From: Pedobacter glucosidilyticus
GTDB taxonomy: Bacteria; Bacteroidota; Bacteroidia; Sphingobacteriales; Sphingobacteriaceae
NCBI RefSeq assembly: GCF_002483235.1
Contig: NZ_DLHN01000021.1
Span: forward strand, 124,001 to 188,000
Length of the DNA stretch: 64,000 nt
Reading direction: 5' to 3'
Shown here: positions 17,764-26,882 of the stretch, in pieces
Position numbering within the stretch: position 1 is the first letter of the stretch
Layout: each line of letters opens with the position of its first letter
Program-made: the position numbers and the translations under genes
The notes under the pieces: model-generated
The model's input: only the letters and a program-made list of their open reading frames with translations
Told to the model about the DNA's origin: nothing
The model's database searches: none

Positions 17764-18168
17764 ATGAATTATTGGTTAGTAAAGTCAGAGCCATTTAAAT
17801 ACAGTTGGGAGCAGTTTAATAAAGATGGTAGAACTTTTTGGGATGGGGTGCGTAATTACCAAGCCAGAAATAACCTCAAAGCCATGAAAGAAGGCGATTT
17901 AGTGATGTTTTACCATAGCAATGAAGGTAAACATGTGGTAGGTATTGCAAAAGTGGTGAAAGAGTTTTATCAAGACCCTACAACTGATGATACCAATTGG
18001 GTAGTAGTAGATTTGGCTCCGGTAGAAACACTAAAAAATCCGGTAACTTTAGAAACCATCAAAAACGACCCGTTTTTAAAAGATATTTCTTTGGTAAGAC
18101 AAGGTAGATTATCTGTTATGCCACTCAAACAAAATGAGTTTGATAGAATTATAGAACTGGGCTCTTAA
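17764..18168 (+). CDS. EVE domain-containing protein
   Basis: 134 aa, a single EVE domain (PUA-like fold) that reads modified bases. Characteristic features are the N-terminal YWLVKSEPFKYSW, the aromatic-cage region FWDGVRNYQARNNL, 'GDLVMFYHSN' and the C-terminal 'LVRQGRLSVMPL'. Stand-alone EVE proteins are widespread; roles proposed in the family include binding of modified cytosine in DNA or of tRNA. No restriction genes are adjacent. Preceding gap 17510-17763 shows no gene. Confidence 0.93.
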   Translation: MNYWLVKSEPFKYSWEQFNKDGRTFWDGVRNYQARNNLKAMKEGDLVMFYHSNEGKHVVGIAKVVKEFYQDPTTDDTNWVVVDLAPVETLKNPVTLETIKNDPFLKDISLVRQGRLSVMPLKQNEFDRIIELGS

Positions 18169-18684
18169 ATACTTAGAGAGATAAGAAAACGTTAGAAATC
18201 AAAAAGTAGAAAGTACAGAGTATAAAGTAAAAAGACTTAAAAAGTTAAAAATCAAAAGTAAAAATTAAAAAGAACCTAAAGAGTAGATGTTTAGGAACTG
18301 CCTTTGATGTTAAACTAAGCCTCTCCGAAGAACAGAGACGGCCTATGAATATTTGGATTGAAGTCAAATAAATCTTTTGCATAAACTTTCATTTAGAACT
18401 AGCGGAAAACAATCCGACGAGTGTTGTAGAAACTTTCATCAAGTAAAACCATTCATACCACTCAGGATTGTAGATAAAGATTTATTTAGACGAAACAACA
18501 AATATTCATCAGCCTTGAATTATTCATTTTTTGTTTATTTTTTTCTTAGGCATTCATGAACTCGTTCCTCGTTTTTTGTTCACTTTTTTTTCGAGAAAAA
18601 AGTGGCTAGGGTTGGCCGCCTATGAGGCCGAAAAGCCTTGTGTGTAAAGGTATTTTTTCTTAGATTTAGTATAAATTATTAAAG
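18169..18684. other. Gene-poor gap with repeat-like sequence
   Basis: 516 bp. 18200-18270 is a purine-rich AAAGTAGAAAGTACAGAG repeat like that after valS. A hairpin CACTTTTTT...AAAAAAGTG lies at 18581-18604, followed by a GGCCGCCTATGAGGCC imperfect palindrome (~18617-18632). A 60-codon frame at 18377-18559 has no gene-like features. The segment looks like accumulated interspersed repeats ahead of the toxin-antitoxin pair. Confidence 0.5.
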
Positions 18685-18918
18685 ATGGATATTTCGTTAA
18701 AATATAAGATAGTAGAGAAAATTATCACGAGTAATGATGAAGCTTTATTGAATGAGATACAATCTTTAATAGGTTTATCAGAAAGTGATTTTTGGAGTGA
18801 TATTCCTTTAGAAGTAAAAAAAGCAATTCATCAATCTCAATTAGAACATGATCATGGTAAGGGTATTCCAAACCATCAAGTAATGGAAGAGATGAAGAAC
18901 CGCTTTTTAAACAGATAA
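18685..18918 (+). CDS. Antitoxin of a ParD/RelB-like module
   Basis: 77 aa, first gene of a two-gene toxin-antitoxin unit. Helical N-terminus, then SESDFWSDIPLEVKKAIHQSQLEHDHGKGIPNHQVMEEM, the type of C-terminal toxin-binding tail found in the Bacteroidota partners of ParE/RelE toxins. Stop codon is 1 bp before the toxin start, so the two are translationally coupled. It presumably autoregulates its operon, although no ribbon-helix-helix is clear by eye. Confidence 0.85.
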   Translation: MDISLKYKIVEKIITSNDEALLNEIQSLIGLSESDFWSDIPLEVKKAIHQSQLEHDHGKGIPNHQVMEEMKNRFLNR

Positions 18919-18919
18919 T

Positions 18920-19216
18920 ATGGGATATTATCCAATCATTTGGTCTCCCATTGCGAAAAGTAGTTATTATAACATTCTAGAATATTTAGAACATCATTGG
19001 ACAATAAAGGAGATTGAAGCCTTTTTTAATCGGACAGAAGAAGTATTAGAACACATTTCAGTAAATCCTTTGCTTTTCCCTTATTCTAAAGAAGGCAGTA
19101 TACATAAATGTGTGCTTTTGAAGCAAGTAAGTTTATTTTATAGAATTAAAGCAAATAATGTAGAACTTTTGGTGTTTTGGGATACACGCCAAGACCCAGC
19201 TAAATTAGTTTTATAG
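18920..19216 (+). CDS. RelE/ParE superfamily toxin
   Basis: 98 aa with the ParE-type fold: IIWSPIAKSSYYNILEYLEHHW at the N-terminus, NRTEEVLEHISVNPLLFPYS in the middle, and the hallmark end VSLFYRIKANNVELLVFWDTRQDPAKL. The ParE branch (gyrase-directed) is more likely than RelE because the RNase-type basic catalytic set is not evident; this is inference. Tail overlaps the convergent glycosyltransferase gene by 6 bp. Confidence 0.88.
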   Translation: MGYYPIIWSPIAKSSYYNILEYLEHHWTIKEIEAFFNRTEEVLEHISVNPLLFPYSKEGSIHKCVLLKQVSLFYRIKANNVELLVFWDTRQDPAKLVL

Positions 19217-20536
19217 AGTTGTTTTTAATTTTTGCGTTTTTGATGAATCCCAAGCTTCATAAATTAAAAAAACACCCAATAAACCATATTCTACCATCAC
19301 CAAAGCCATACTTTCCTGATAAGGCTGTGTGCTGTACGTATAATAACTAAGGCAAATCAATAAACTCCAAACCATACCAAATCGCCATTTAACAAAAGGG
19401 CTAAGCGCTACTAAAAATAATATATACCAAGGGTGTACAATAGCGCCAAAAATATTGTAAATAAAAATCAGCCAAAAAATGCCCTCAAATAAGTTTTTGC
19501 TTTTGATATAGGTGATGATAAAACCTATCAGAGTAAGTGCAATCAGTAACTTACTGGTTTTAGCAATAGGGTTATAGTTATAAATTTCCCAGCCAATAGC
19601 TCTAAACAATTGGTAAAAGCTGCCATTAAACTCAAATTTGCCGTAGTAAAGATTTAAGCTCTCTCTAAAATTCATCCATAATTTTTCTGTGTGCAAAAAA
19701 GGTAAGAATAGCAGTAGACAAACAGAGCCTGTAATCAGGCCGATGAAAATCGTTTTTTTTAAACCTACCTTTTTGATCATCAAGGGGATAAAAATGATAG
19801 GTAAAAGTTTGCTGCAAATAGCCAATGCTAAGGAGATAGCAGCTAAAATCCATCTGTTTTTTAATAGCATCCAAATAAATAGAAGAGTAAAAAATATCAT
19901 CACCGCTTCAAAATGCAGGTTCCCGGTAAATTCAATGATTACTAAAGGATTTAAAGCATACAAGAAAACCAATCGTTCATCTTTTTGATAATGGTTCAAA
20001 AGCTTTTTAATAAGGATGATATTTCCAACATCAAACAACAGGATAAAACTCCTTAAAATAACAATAGATGCTAGCAAATTTCCTTTACCCGATATAGCAC
20101 TTAGGTAAAAAGCAAGCTGATTTACAGGAGGGTAAACCGAGTAATAGTCAGGAGAATTCATGTTATTAAACAAGAACATATCAAGCCAAGAAGTAGGATT
20201 TTGAACCAAATCAGAGGGTTTATATCCGAACGGATTCATCCCTTGATGCAGTAATTGTCCATCCCAGATAAAACGGTAAACATCATCACTTAAAATAGGA
20301 AAACTAAAAAGAATTAGAAATCTGATGAATATAGAGGTCCGAAAAATTAACCTGACTGAGAGGTGCTTATCGTTGATGAGTATAAAATAGCAGGCAAAAG
20401 CGATTGCCGTTCCTAACCAAAACTCAAAAATTTGCTCCCTGTCTGCTATACCGTAACTGAGGTAGCAAATACTCAACAAGAAAATAATAATTTTAATTAA
20501 ATCTGAGGCTAGATAGCCTTTAATATTTAAATTCAT
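19211..20536 (-). CDS. Polytopic GT-C glycosyltransferase (GT87/mannosyltransferase-like)
   Basis: 441 aa with roughly ten or more transmembrane segments. The GT-C acidic motif is SDDVYRFIWDGQLLHQGMNPF in the first large external loop, followed by the YPPVNQLAF element typical of polyprenyl-phosphate-mannose-dependent enzymes. Expected to move a sugar from a lipid-linked donor at the outer face of the inner membrane. Acceptor unknown; no glycan-biosynthesis neighbours. Its last codons overlap the parE-like stop by 6 bp (tail-to-tail). Confidence 0.82.
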   Translation of the reverse strand: MNLNIKGYLASDLIKIIIFLLSICYLSYGIADREQIFEFWLGTAIAFACYFILINDKHLSVRLIFRTSIFIRFLILFSFPILSDDVYRFIWDGQLLHQGMNPFGYKPSDLVQNPTSWLDMFLFNNMNSPDYYSVYPPVNQLAFYLSAISGKGNLLASIVILRSFILLFDVGNIILIKKLLNHYQKDERLVFLYALNPLVIIEFTGNLHFEAVMIFFTLLFIWMLLKNRWILAAISLALAICSKLLPIIFIPLMIKKVGLKKTIFIGLITGSVCLLLFLPFLHTEKLWMNFRESLNLYYGKFEFNGSFYQLFRAIGWEIYNYNPIAKTSKLLIALTLIGFIITYIKSKNLFEGIFWLIFIYNIFGAIVHPWYILFLVALSPFVKWRFGMVWSLLICLSYYTYSTQPYQESMALVMVEYGLLGVFLIYEAWDSSKTQKLKTTL

Positions 20537-20603
20537 TTAAAAATTACTTAATTTACAGGTCTCAAATTCAATTATAATTTAAGCAACAACTCAGTAAAAC
20601 GCC

Positions 20604-21356
20604 ATGTTACCATATAAAGCCATCATTGTTGATGATGAAGCTAAAGCCCGCTCTCTATTGAGGAACTTTTTAGAGGAATACTGCCCTCAAGTTTTGGTTA
20701 TAGATGAAGCTGCTGATGTAAAAACTGCTGTAAAGCTCATCAATAAAAACGAAATAGACCTTGTTTTTTTAGATATTGAAATGCCTAATGAAAACGGGTT
20801 TGCTTTATTTGATTATTTTAATTCGCCCAAATTTAAAACTATATTTTGTACTGCTTATTCAGAATACGCAATTAAAGCTTTTGAAGTTTCTGCCGTTGAT
20901 TATATTCTTAAACCTATAGGAATACAGAAACTGATAGATGCAGTAAACAAATTAGAAGGTTATCATCTGCATAAAGAAAATCAAATTAAAATACTTCAGG
21001 ATAATTTATCAGAAAAGCGTATCAAAAAGCTGGCGGTTAATATCGGGGATGGTATGATATTTCTGGATTTGAATGATGTTTTTTATTTTGAAGCCGATGG
21101 GTCTTATACCCATGTACACCACAAAGAAGGTAAGCATTTAGCAGTAAAAAAAATAAAATATTTTGAAGATTTGCTGTATGCAGATGCTCGTTTTTTTAGA
21201 ATCCACAGGTCTTATTTAATCAATACAGAGTTATTAAAAAAGTATAGTAAAAAAGAGGGCTTATTTGTGAGTTATGATGACCGGGTGATGCTGCCTATAT
21301 CCAGAGAGCGAAAAGAAGAATTTGAACACTTTATGCAACAAAATAACCTTTCTTAA
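20604..21356 (+). CDS. LytTR-family response regulator
   Basis: 250 aa. Receiver domain residues ~5-120 with acidic pocket D10-D11, phospho-acceptor D57 (DLVFLDIEMP) and the K of YILKPI. LytTR DNA-binding domain from ~140 (LAVNIGDGMIFLDLNDVFYFEADGSYTHVH ... FFRIHRSYLIN). Stop and next start overlap as TAATG, so it is translationally coupled to its kinase. Targets are not known; the lipoprotein genes immediately downstream are candidates. Confidence 0.95.
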   Translation: MLPYKAIIVDDEAKARSLLRNFLEEYCPQVLVIDEAADVKTAVKLINKNEIDLVFLDIEMPNENGFALFDYFNSPKFKTIFCTAYSEYAIKAFEVSAVDYILKPIGIQKLIDAVNKLEGYHLHKENQIKILQDNLSEKRIKKLAVNIGDGMIFLDLNDVFYFEADGSYTHVHHKEGKHLAVKKIKYFEDLLYADARFFRIHRSYLINTELLKKYSKKEGLFVSYDDRVMLPISRERKEEFEHFMQQNNLS

Positions 21357-23221
21357 TGAACAAAATATTTTTTATTATCCTTTTTTTTAGTTTCAGTAGC
21401 GTCTTAAAAGCCGATACCTTGAAAGATTCTTTATTAAAAGAAATCTCATCGTACCAGAAACAGGATACTACCCGGGTAAATTTATTGGTTGATTATTGTA
21501 TAGCCAATATTTTTACGGGGGATAAACTAGCTTTAAAATATGCTCAGGAAGCTTTTCAGCTAGCAAAAAAGCTAAAGTTTAAAAATGGCGAAACCGCTGC
21601 ATTAAACTGTTTGGGTAACTATTATTACCAGCAGGCTATTTACGATAAAGCCATTGTTTATTATATAAAAGCTTTGCGTTTAGCAGAACAAGAGAAAAAT
21701 AGTAAAAACATCATCATTGGTAAAAGCAACCTGGCCAGCCTATATACCAGAACTAATCAGCAACAAAAGGCACTTCAACAATTTAAAGAAGCGGATGCTA
21801 TTTTAATGAAAATGGGAGCAGGTTTATCTCAAAATAGGGCTGCTATTTTAACCAATATGGGTGCAGCCTACTCCTCTTTAGGAGATCATAAACAAGCGGT
21901 AATCTATCATCAGAAAGTGTTAAGTATTTGTGAAAGATTGCAGATTTCTTACGGTATAGCCTTATCCAAGGGTAATATTGGCGAAGAACTAAACTACTTG
22001 GGTAAGCATCAAGAGGCTCTTACTTACCTCACTTCCTCCATAGCGGTAGCCAAAGAAAATGGCTTTACTAAACTTTTAGGTAATAGTTATAAAAGTATAG
22101 GTCAGGCCTATCTTAAACTTAATCAACTAGAAAATGCGGTTAAATACCTTAAAGAAGCTTTGCAGATAGCCAAACAGGATAACGACCAAAACACGCTGTT
22201 AAAAATTAATAAAACACTTTTAGAAGTTTATGAGAAACAGGGCGATTTTAAAAATGCCTATCAGGCAACTTTAGCTTATATGGCCGTAAATGATAGTATT
22301 TATGGTAAAGAAAAGCAACAAATTATTGCAGATGTAAATGCCAAATACGAAACAGAAAAGAAAGAAGCCACCATTCGAAATCTCAATCAGAAACAAAAAA
22401 TAGCCCAATTACAATCAGCCAAAAAAAATATTTACATCTACAGCATCATTGGAGCCTTTCTAGGGATTGCCATTATTGCTTATTTCTTGTTTTCGAGATA
22501 CCAAATCAAACAAAAGAATGAATTGCTAAAAACACAATTGGCAGAAGCAGAAAAGTTATTGATAGCAGAAAAGAAAGTTACCGAAAGTGAGCTTAAGGCT
22601 TTAAAAAGTCAGATGAATCCGCACTTTATTTTTAATGCCTTAAACAGCATACAAGAGCAGTTTATGTATGGCGATAAATTAAAAGCTAATGAGCAATTGA
22701 GCAATTTCACCTATCTAACCCGACAAATTCTGGAAGTATCAGGTAAAAAAAGTATCAGTTTAAGTACAGAAGTAGAACTACTTACCAAATATCTGGAACT
22801 GGAAAAAATGCGGTTCCAACAAGATTTTTTTTATAAAGTAAATGTAGATGAAAATCTGGATGATGATTATCTGAAAATACCACCTATGTTGATACAGCCT
22901 TTGGTAGAAAATAGTATTAAACACGGTTTGATGCATCAAACAGGATCTAAATTTTTAGAAGTTATTTTCTGTTTATCGGATGATGAAAACTACATTTTGT
23001 GTACGGTAACCGATAATGGTATCGGTAGAGAAGCATCAGCTCAAATCAAGGCGGTTCAACATGAATCATTTTCTACCAAAGCCATTGCACAAAGGTTACA
23101 GCTGTTAAATCCAACACGTACCTTAGATGAGGTCTTTAGCTATACAGATTTAAAAGATGAGCAGGGTTTACCAGCAGGTACAAAAGTAGAAATGAAGCTA
23201 CCTATTATCTTTTCTGTATAA
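21356..23221 (+). CDS. TPR-containing sensor histidine kinase (LytS-like, HisKA_7TM-independent type)
   Basis: 621 aa. Signal peptide, then a periplasmic block of tetratricopeptide repeats (residues ~60-320, e.g. NCLGNYYYQQAIYDKAIVYYIKAL, NMGAAYSSLGDHKQAVIYHQKVL). One transmembrane helix near 360-380 (IYSIIGAFLGIAIIAYFLF), then a short coiled coil and a His_kinase dimer box SQMNPHFIFNALNSIQEQF with H423. ATPase N box PPMLIQPLVENSIKHGL and G-type box TDNGIGREAS follow. This is the common Bacteroidota partner of a LytTR regulator. The signal sensed is unknown. Confidence 0.94.
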   Translation: MNKIFFIILFFSFSSVLKADTLKDSLLKEISSYQKQDTTRVNLLVDYCIANIFTGDKLALKYAQEAFQLAKKLKFKNGETAALNCLGNYYYQQAIYDKAIVYYIKALRLAEQEKNSKNIIIGKSNLASLYTRTNQQQKALQQFKEADAILMKMGAGLSQNRAAILTNMGAAYSSLGDHKQAVIYHQKVLSICERLQISYGIALSKGNIGEELNYLGKHQEALTYLTSSIAVAKENGFTKLLGNSYKSIGQAYLKLNQLENAVKYLKEALQIAKQDNDQNTLLKINKTLLEVYEKQGDFKNAYQATLAYMAVNDSIYGKEKQQIIADVNAKYETEKKEATIRNLNQKQKIAQLQSAKKNIYIYSIIGAFLGIAIIAYFLFSRYQIKQKNELLKTQLAEAEKLLIAEKKVTESELKALKSQMNPHFIFNALNSIQEQFMYGDKLKANEQLSNFTYLTRQILEVSGKKSISLSTEVELLTKYLELEKMRFQQDFFYKVNVDENLDDDYLKIPPMLIQPLVENSIKHGLMHQTGSKFLEVIFCLSDDENYILCTVTDNGIGREASAQIKAVQHESFSTKAIAQRLQLLNPTRTLDEVFSYTDLKDEQGLPAGTKVEMKLPIIFSV

Positions 23222-23242
23222 ATCTTATGAAATAAAAAATAC

Positions 23243-23275
23243 AGTTCATGAAGCTAAACCTTGGTTTCATGAACT
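23243..23275 (+). repeat. Duplicated leader hairpin, copy 1
   Basis: AGTTCATGAA / TTCATGAACT arms with an inner AAACC/GGTTT stem, upstream of the first lipocalin-like lipoprotein. The flanking 27 bp from 23225 are repeated exactly at 24061-24087 ahead of the second copy. It may double as the terminator of the kinase gene. Confidence 0.6.
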
Positions 23276-23337
23276 TATAATTTTAAAGATGTTGATTTTA
23301 AACACTTTTGGATTAATAAAACTAAAATCTAAAAGTC

Positions 23338-23829
23338 ATGAAAAAAATTCAACTCTTATTTTTACTACTTGTTACCTTAACAACAAGTATAACATTTACC
23401 TCTTGCAAAAAAGATGAAGAACCAAGCAACCAAACGCTATTGGTAAAGAAATGGTATTACAAATCTTTTGTAAGACAAGGATATAGTACTACTGCATTTT
23501 ATGCAGATGATTACTGGGAATTTAAAGCCGATGGTACTTTTGAAGAAACCTGGGATTGGGGGAATGGTAATTATACTTTAACTAATAATCAAAATACCAT
23601 TTCTATAACTTTTCCGCCGGGGGATGCAGCTTTAAGAGCCTTAGCTGAAACGGTTAGCAATCCTAAGTTTCCTGGGGTGAAAGCAGAAGCTGCCGTTGCT
23701 ATTACTTATCAGTTTAGCATCACCAAATTAACAGCTACAGAATTAGAATTTACGTATACAAGCGGAGATAATTTACAAACTTATAAATTTTCTACCACAC
23801 CAAATCCCGAAAGAGTTAGAGCCAAATAA
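23338..23829 (+). CDS. Lipocalin-like domain lipoprotein, copy 1
   Basis: 163 aa. Lipoprotein signal with lipobox ending T-S-C (C22), then KKDEE. The rest is a small beta-sandwich/lipocalin-like domain: LLVKKWYYKSF, DDYWEFKADGTFEETWDWGNGNYTL, and LTATELEFTY ... TYKFSTTP. Such proteins are common in Bacteroidota surface or periplasmic sets; function unknown. It is a paralogue of the gene at 24174, with a duplicated leader and a similar terminator, so the whole transcription unit was duplicated. Confidence 0.85.
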   Translation: MKKIQLLFLLLVTLTTSITFTSCKKDEEPSNQTLLVKKWYYKSFVRQGYSTTAFYADDYWEFKADGTFEETWDWGNGNYTLTNNQNTISITFPPGDAALRALAETVSNPKFPGVKAEAAVAITYQFSITKLTATELEFTYTSGDNLQTYKFSTTPNPERVRAK

Positions 23830-23854
23830 TATTAAATTCAGAACTTTATAAAAG

Positions 23855-23890
23855 AAAGTCGGTACTATAATGAAGTATCGACTTTTTTAT
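23855..23890 (+). terminator. Terminator of lipoprotein copy 1
   Basis: AAAGTCGGTACT / AGTATCGACTTT stem with one G-U pair followed by a T run. The remainder of the 23830-24173 gap carries no gene and ends in the second leader hairpin. Confidence 0.8.
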
Positions 23891-24078
23891 ATTTTAACCT
23901 AGAACATGCTTCTTATACGCTCATTAAAAGAGTAAAAACTAGTGACCACCCATACTTTTTGAGTTTACTTAATTTTACCATTGATCATCATATCCTCAGA
24001 CAATTCCTCATCATCCGGACAGATACAAAATCCAAATATCCATCATTTCATCTACCCATGTTATGAAATAAAAAATAC

Positions 24079-24111
24079 AGTTCATGATATTAAATAGGAG
24101 TTTCGTGAACT
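24079..24111 (+). repeat. Duplicated leader hairpin, copy 2
   Basis: AGTTCATGA / TCGTGAACT arms; the loop differs from copy 1 while the stem is preserved (one compensated G-U pair), which argues that the structure matters. Confidence 0.6.
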
Positions 24112-24173
24112 TTCGCTTTTAAAGTGGGTCATTTTATACACTTTTGGATAAACAAAATCAAAATCTAAAAGTC

Positions 24174-24656
24174 ATGAAAAAAATTCAACTCTTATTTTTA
24201 CTACTTGTTTCTTTAACAACAAGTGTAACTTTTACCTCTTGTAAAAAAGATGATGGTCCAGACAACCAGACGCTATTGGTAAAAAAATGGTATTATAAAT
24301 CTTATGCTAGTGGAGATTTTAGTACAACCTCATTTTATGCAGATGATTATTGGGACTTCAAAGCCAATGGTACTTTTGAAGAAACTTGGGATTGGGGGAG
24401 TGGTAATTATACTTTAATAAATGATCAAAAAACCATTTCTATCAGTTTTCCCGGTCCTCGTAAAGCTGTAGCTAATATGAAATTAGGAAATCATGTATCT
24501 GGAGTTAGTAATGGTACCTTAGACTCAGACATAAGAACTTTTGAATTTAATATCACCAAATTAACAGCAACAGAATTAGAATTTACTTACGGAAGTGGGG
24601 AAGATTTACAAACTTATAAATTTTCTACTACACCAAATCCGGTTGATAATAGATAA
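24174..24656 (+). CDS. Lipocalin-like domain lipoprotein, copy 2
   Basis: 160 aa from the ATG at 24174; this start is preferred over the upstream in-frame ATG at 24144 because it aligns with copy 1 and begins the lipoprotein signal (MKKIQLLFLLLVSLTTS..TSC). Very similar to copy 1 through the signal and residues 30-85, then divergent in the middle (GPRKAVANMKLGNHVSG) and similar again at the end. Function unknown. Same orientation as, and downstream of, the LytTR pair. Confidence 0.85.
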   Translation: MKKIQLLFLLLVSLTTSVTFTSCKKDDGPDNQTLLVKKWYYKSYASGDFSTTSFYADDYWDFKANGTFEETWDWGSGNYTLINDQKTISISFPGPRKAVANMKLGNHVSGVSNGTLDSDIRTFEFNITKLTATELEFTYGSGEDLQTYKFSTTPNPVDNR

Positions 24657-24678
24657 TTGGAGCTATAAGGTGTGAAGC

Positions 24679-24716
24679 AAAGTCGGTGCTGTTAAAGTCC
24701 CGACTTTCTTTTTTTA
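24679..24716 (+). terminator. Terminator of lipoprotein copy 2
   Basis: AAAGTCGG / CCGACTTT stem then a seven-T run. It overlaps an in-frame GTG upstream of the next gene, which argues against that GTG as a start. Confidence 0.85.
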
Positions 24717-24733
24717 TATTAATTTTGCTGTTC

Positions 24734-25540
24734 ATGCAAAACAAAATATTTACAGACCAACTAGGCAGGACAATTAGCATAAATTATCCACCCCAAAGAA
24801 TCATATCTTTAGTGCCCTCACAAACAGAATTGTTGTTTGATTTGGGTTTGGATGAAGAAGTTGTTGGTATTAGCAAGTTTTGTATTCATCCCGCAGAACA
24901 ATTCCAAAAAAAGACTAAAATAGGAGGGACGAAAACCCTAAATATCGATAAAATTAGAGCCCTAAAACCCGATTTAATCATCGCTAATAAAGAAGAAAAC
25001 CAACAAGAACACATAGAAGCGTTGGCACAAGAGTTTCCTGTTTGGATAAGTGATATCCATATCTTAGCAGAAGCTTTGGATATGATAATACAGGTGGGTA
25101 AACTTACGGGTACAGAAGCTAAAGCAAAAGAAATTGCCACTACTATTAGGTCTGATTTTGAAGCTTTAACTCCTTCATCCAAACCATTAAAAGCCGCTTA
25201 TTTCATTTGGAAACACCCTTATATGCTGGCTGCTAAGCATACTTTTATTGATGATATGTTAAAGTATTGTGGTTTTGAAAATGTATTAACCGAAACCCGA
25301 TACCCAGAAATAACTTTAGAGGCTTTGCAAGAGCTACAACCTCAGGTCATCTTACTTTCTACTGAACCTTATCCATTTAAGCAGAAACATATAGAAGAGC
25401 TTCAAAAATATTTTCCAAAAGCTTTTATCACTTTGGTTGATGGCGAAATGTTTAGCTGGTACGGCAGCAGATTATTAAAAGCACCAGCGTATTTTTCTAA
25501 CCTTTATAAAAATCTAACCATAAATTTACCTATCAAATAA
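24734..25540 (+). CDS. BtuF-like helical-backbone metal/cobalamin-binding protein
   Basis: 268 aa from the ATG at 24734. Family motifs: PQRIISLVPSQTELLFDLGLDEEVVGISKFC, GTKTLNIDKIRALKPDLIIANKEEN, and EITLEALQELQPQVILLSTEPYPF. The start excludes a signal peptide; the upstream GTG at 24686 lies in the previous gene's terminator. Members without a signal peptide are common in Bacteroidota and may not act with an ABC transporter; none is adjacent. The last 87 bp are duplicated at 26883-26969 on the far side of rhuM. Confidence 0.88.
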   Translation: MQNKIFTDQLGRTISINYPPQRIISLVPSQTELLFDLGLDEEVVGISKFCIHPAEQFQKKTKIGGTKTLNIDKIRALKPDLIIANKEENQQEHIEALAQEFPVWISDIHILAEALDMIIQVGKLTGTEAKAKEIATTIRSDFEALTPSSKPLKAAYFIWKHPYMLAAKHTFIDDMLKYCGFENVLTETRYPEITLEALQELQPQVILLSTEPYPFKQKHIEELQKYFPKAFITLVDGEMFSWYGSRLLKAPAYFSNLYKNLTINLPIK

Positions 25541-25572
25541 GCTTTACTCTGCCTAAGTATTGGCTATCAGAT
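25454..25572. repeat. 119-bp direct repeat flanking rhuM, left copy
   Basis: Covers the last 87 bp of the BtuF-like gene plus 32 bp that correspond, on the minus strand, to the last codons of a DUF6266 gene. Matches 26883-27001 with two mismatches seen by eye (25482 and 25504). Confidence 0.95.
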
Positions 25573-25780
25573 ATAAAAAATCTGATTAAATTAGAAGCAA
25601 TGATGCTATGTCTAAAGGTTTGTCATAAAATTTATGAAAAACTGATAGTGAAATATCATACTGTTATTACCAATAGTTTTTAAAAGCAAGACTATACTTT
25701 TAATGTATTTTGTTGAAAATGTATGAAGAAATAAAAACATTAATATATTTTGCTTGTCAGAGTCAAAAAACAAAGAAAAA

Positions 25781-26827
25781 ATGAGTAAGAAAGAAAATAA
25801 ACCCTTAGATTCTAAGGATATAATTCGCTCTTCAACAGCCGAGTACTTAACATTTATTGCAGCTACTGGAGAAGGTGGAGTTGAAGCTATTTATGCTGAT
25901 GAAAATATTTGGCTATCACAAAAAATGATGGGAACGCTCTATAACGTGAATGTAAGGACTGTTAACGAGCATCTTAAAAAGATATTTAACGATAATGAAA
26001 TGCAATCCGATTCAGTTATCCGGAATTTCCGGATAACTGCCGCAGATGGTAAAAACTATAATACTCAGCATTACAATCTTTCAGCAATTATTGCGGTTGG
26101 TTACAAAGTAAATTCTGAACGAGCTGTTCAGTTCAGAAAATGGGCTACACAAATTGTGAAAGAGTTTACTATCAAAGGTTTTGCTATGGATGATGAGCGT
26201 CTAAAAAATGATGGTACTATTCTAGGTAAAAAATACTTTGAGGAACAGCTACAACGTATCAGGGAAATACGTTTGAGCGAGCGGAAGTTCTATCAAAAGA
26301 TAACAGATATTTATGCAACGGCTATCGACTATGATTTGAGTGCGCAAGCTACCAAACGTTTTTTTGCAACGGTACAAAACAAACTACATTGGGCTATTCA
26401 TGGTCAAACAGCAGCAGAGGTAATTATAAACAGAGCAGATCACCAAAAAGAAAATATGGGATTAGCCACTTGGCAAGATGCTCCAAATGGGAAAATTCAA
26501 AAATTTGATGTGAGCGTGGCTAAGAACTATTTGTCCGAAAATGAAATGCAGCAACTACAGCGTTTGGTTTCTGCCTATTTAGATATTGCAGAAGATATGG
26601 CTATCCGTCAAATCCCTATGACTATGGAAGATTGGGAAAGTCGCTTAAACAAATTTATAGAAGCTACGGATAGGGAGATACTACAGAATGCAGGTAAAGT
26701 AACTACCGAAATAGCCAAAGTCCACGCAGAAAGCGAATTTGAAAAATATAGAATCTTTCAGGATAGATTATTTGAAAGTGATTTTGATAAGATCATCAAA
26801 AATCAACTTCTACCTAAAAAGGATTAA
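25781..26827 (+). CDS. RhuM family virulence-type protein
   Basis: 348 aa. RhuM family features: STAEYLTFIAATGEGGVEAIYADENIWLSQKMMGTLYNVNVRTVNEHLKKIF (helix-turn-helix/BRO-like region), then HYNLSAIIAVGYKVNSERAVQFRKWATQ and the long helical middle AIDYDLSAQATKRFFATVQNKLHWAIHGQTAAE. ATG at 25781 is preferred over the TTG at 25754. RhuM genes are typically patchily distributed on islands and prophages. Here the gene sits alone between 119-bp direct repeats, so it is a recent insertion. Molecular function unknown. Confidence 0.93.
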   Translation: MSKKENKPLDSKDIIRSSTAEYLTFIAATGEGGVEAIYADENIWLSQKMMGTLYNVNVRTVNEHLKKIFNDNEMQSDSVIRNFRITAADGKNYNTQHYNLSAIIAVGYKVNSERAVQFRKWATQIVKEFTIKGFAMDDERLKNDGTILGKKYFEEQLQRIREIRLSERKFYQKITDIYATAIDYDLSAQATKRFFATVQNKLHWAIHGQTAAEVIINRADHQKENMGLATWQDAPNGKIQKFDVSVAKNYLSENEMQQLQRLVSAYLDIAEDMAIRQIPMTMEDWESRLNKFIEATDREILQNAGKVTTEIAKVHAESEFEKYRIFQDRLFESDFDKIIKNQLLPKKD

Positions 26828-26882
26828 ACGATAGAGAGGCTAAAAAAACTATCATCAGTCGCAATCAAAGCTAAAGCAGTTC

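Noticed and set aside
18377..18559. 60-codon frame before the toxin-antitoxin pair
   Set aside because: No gene-like start context or recognisable features; sits in a repeat-like gap.
23900..24060. Displaced 3' end of the histidine kinase gene before the second lipoprotein, which would make a third cassette
   Set aside because: Only about 27 bp of leader match; the upstream similarity to the kinase end is too weak to claim.
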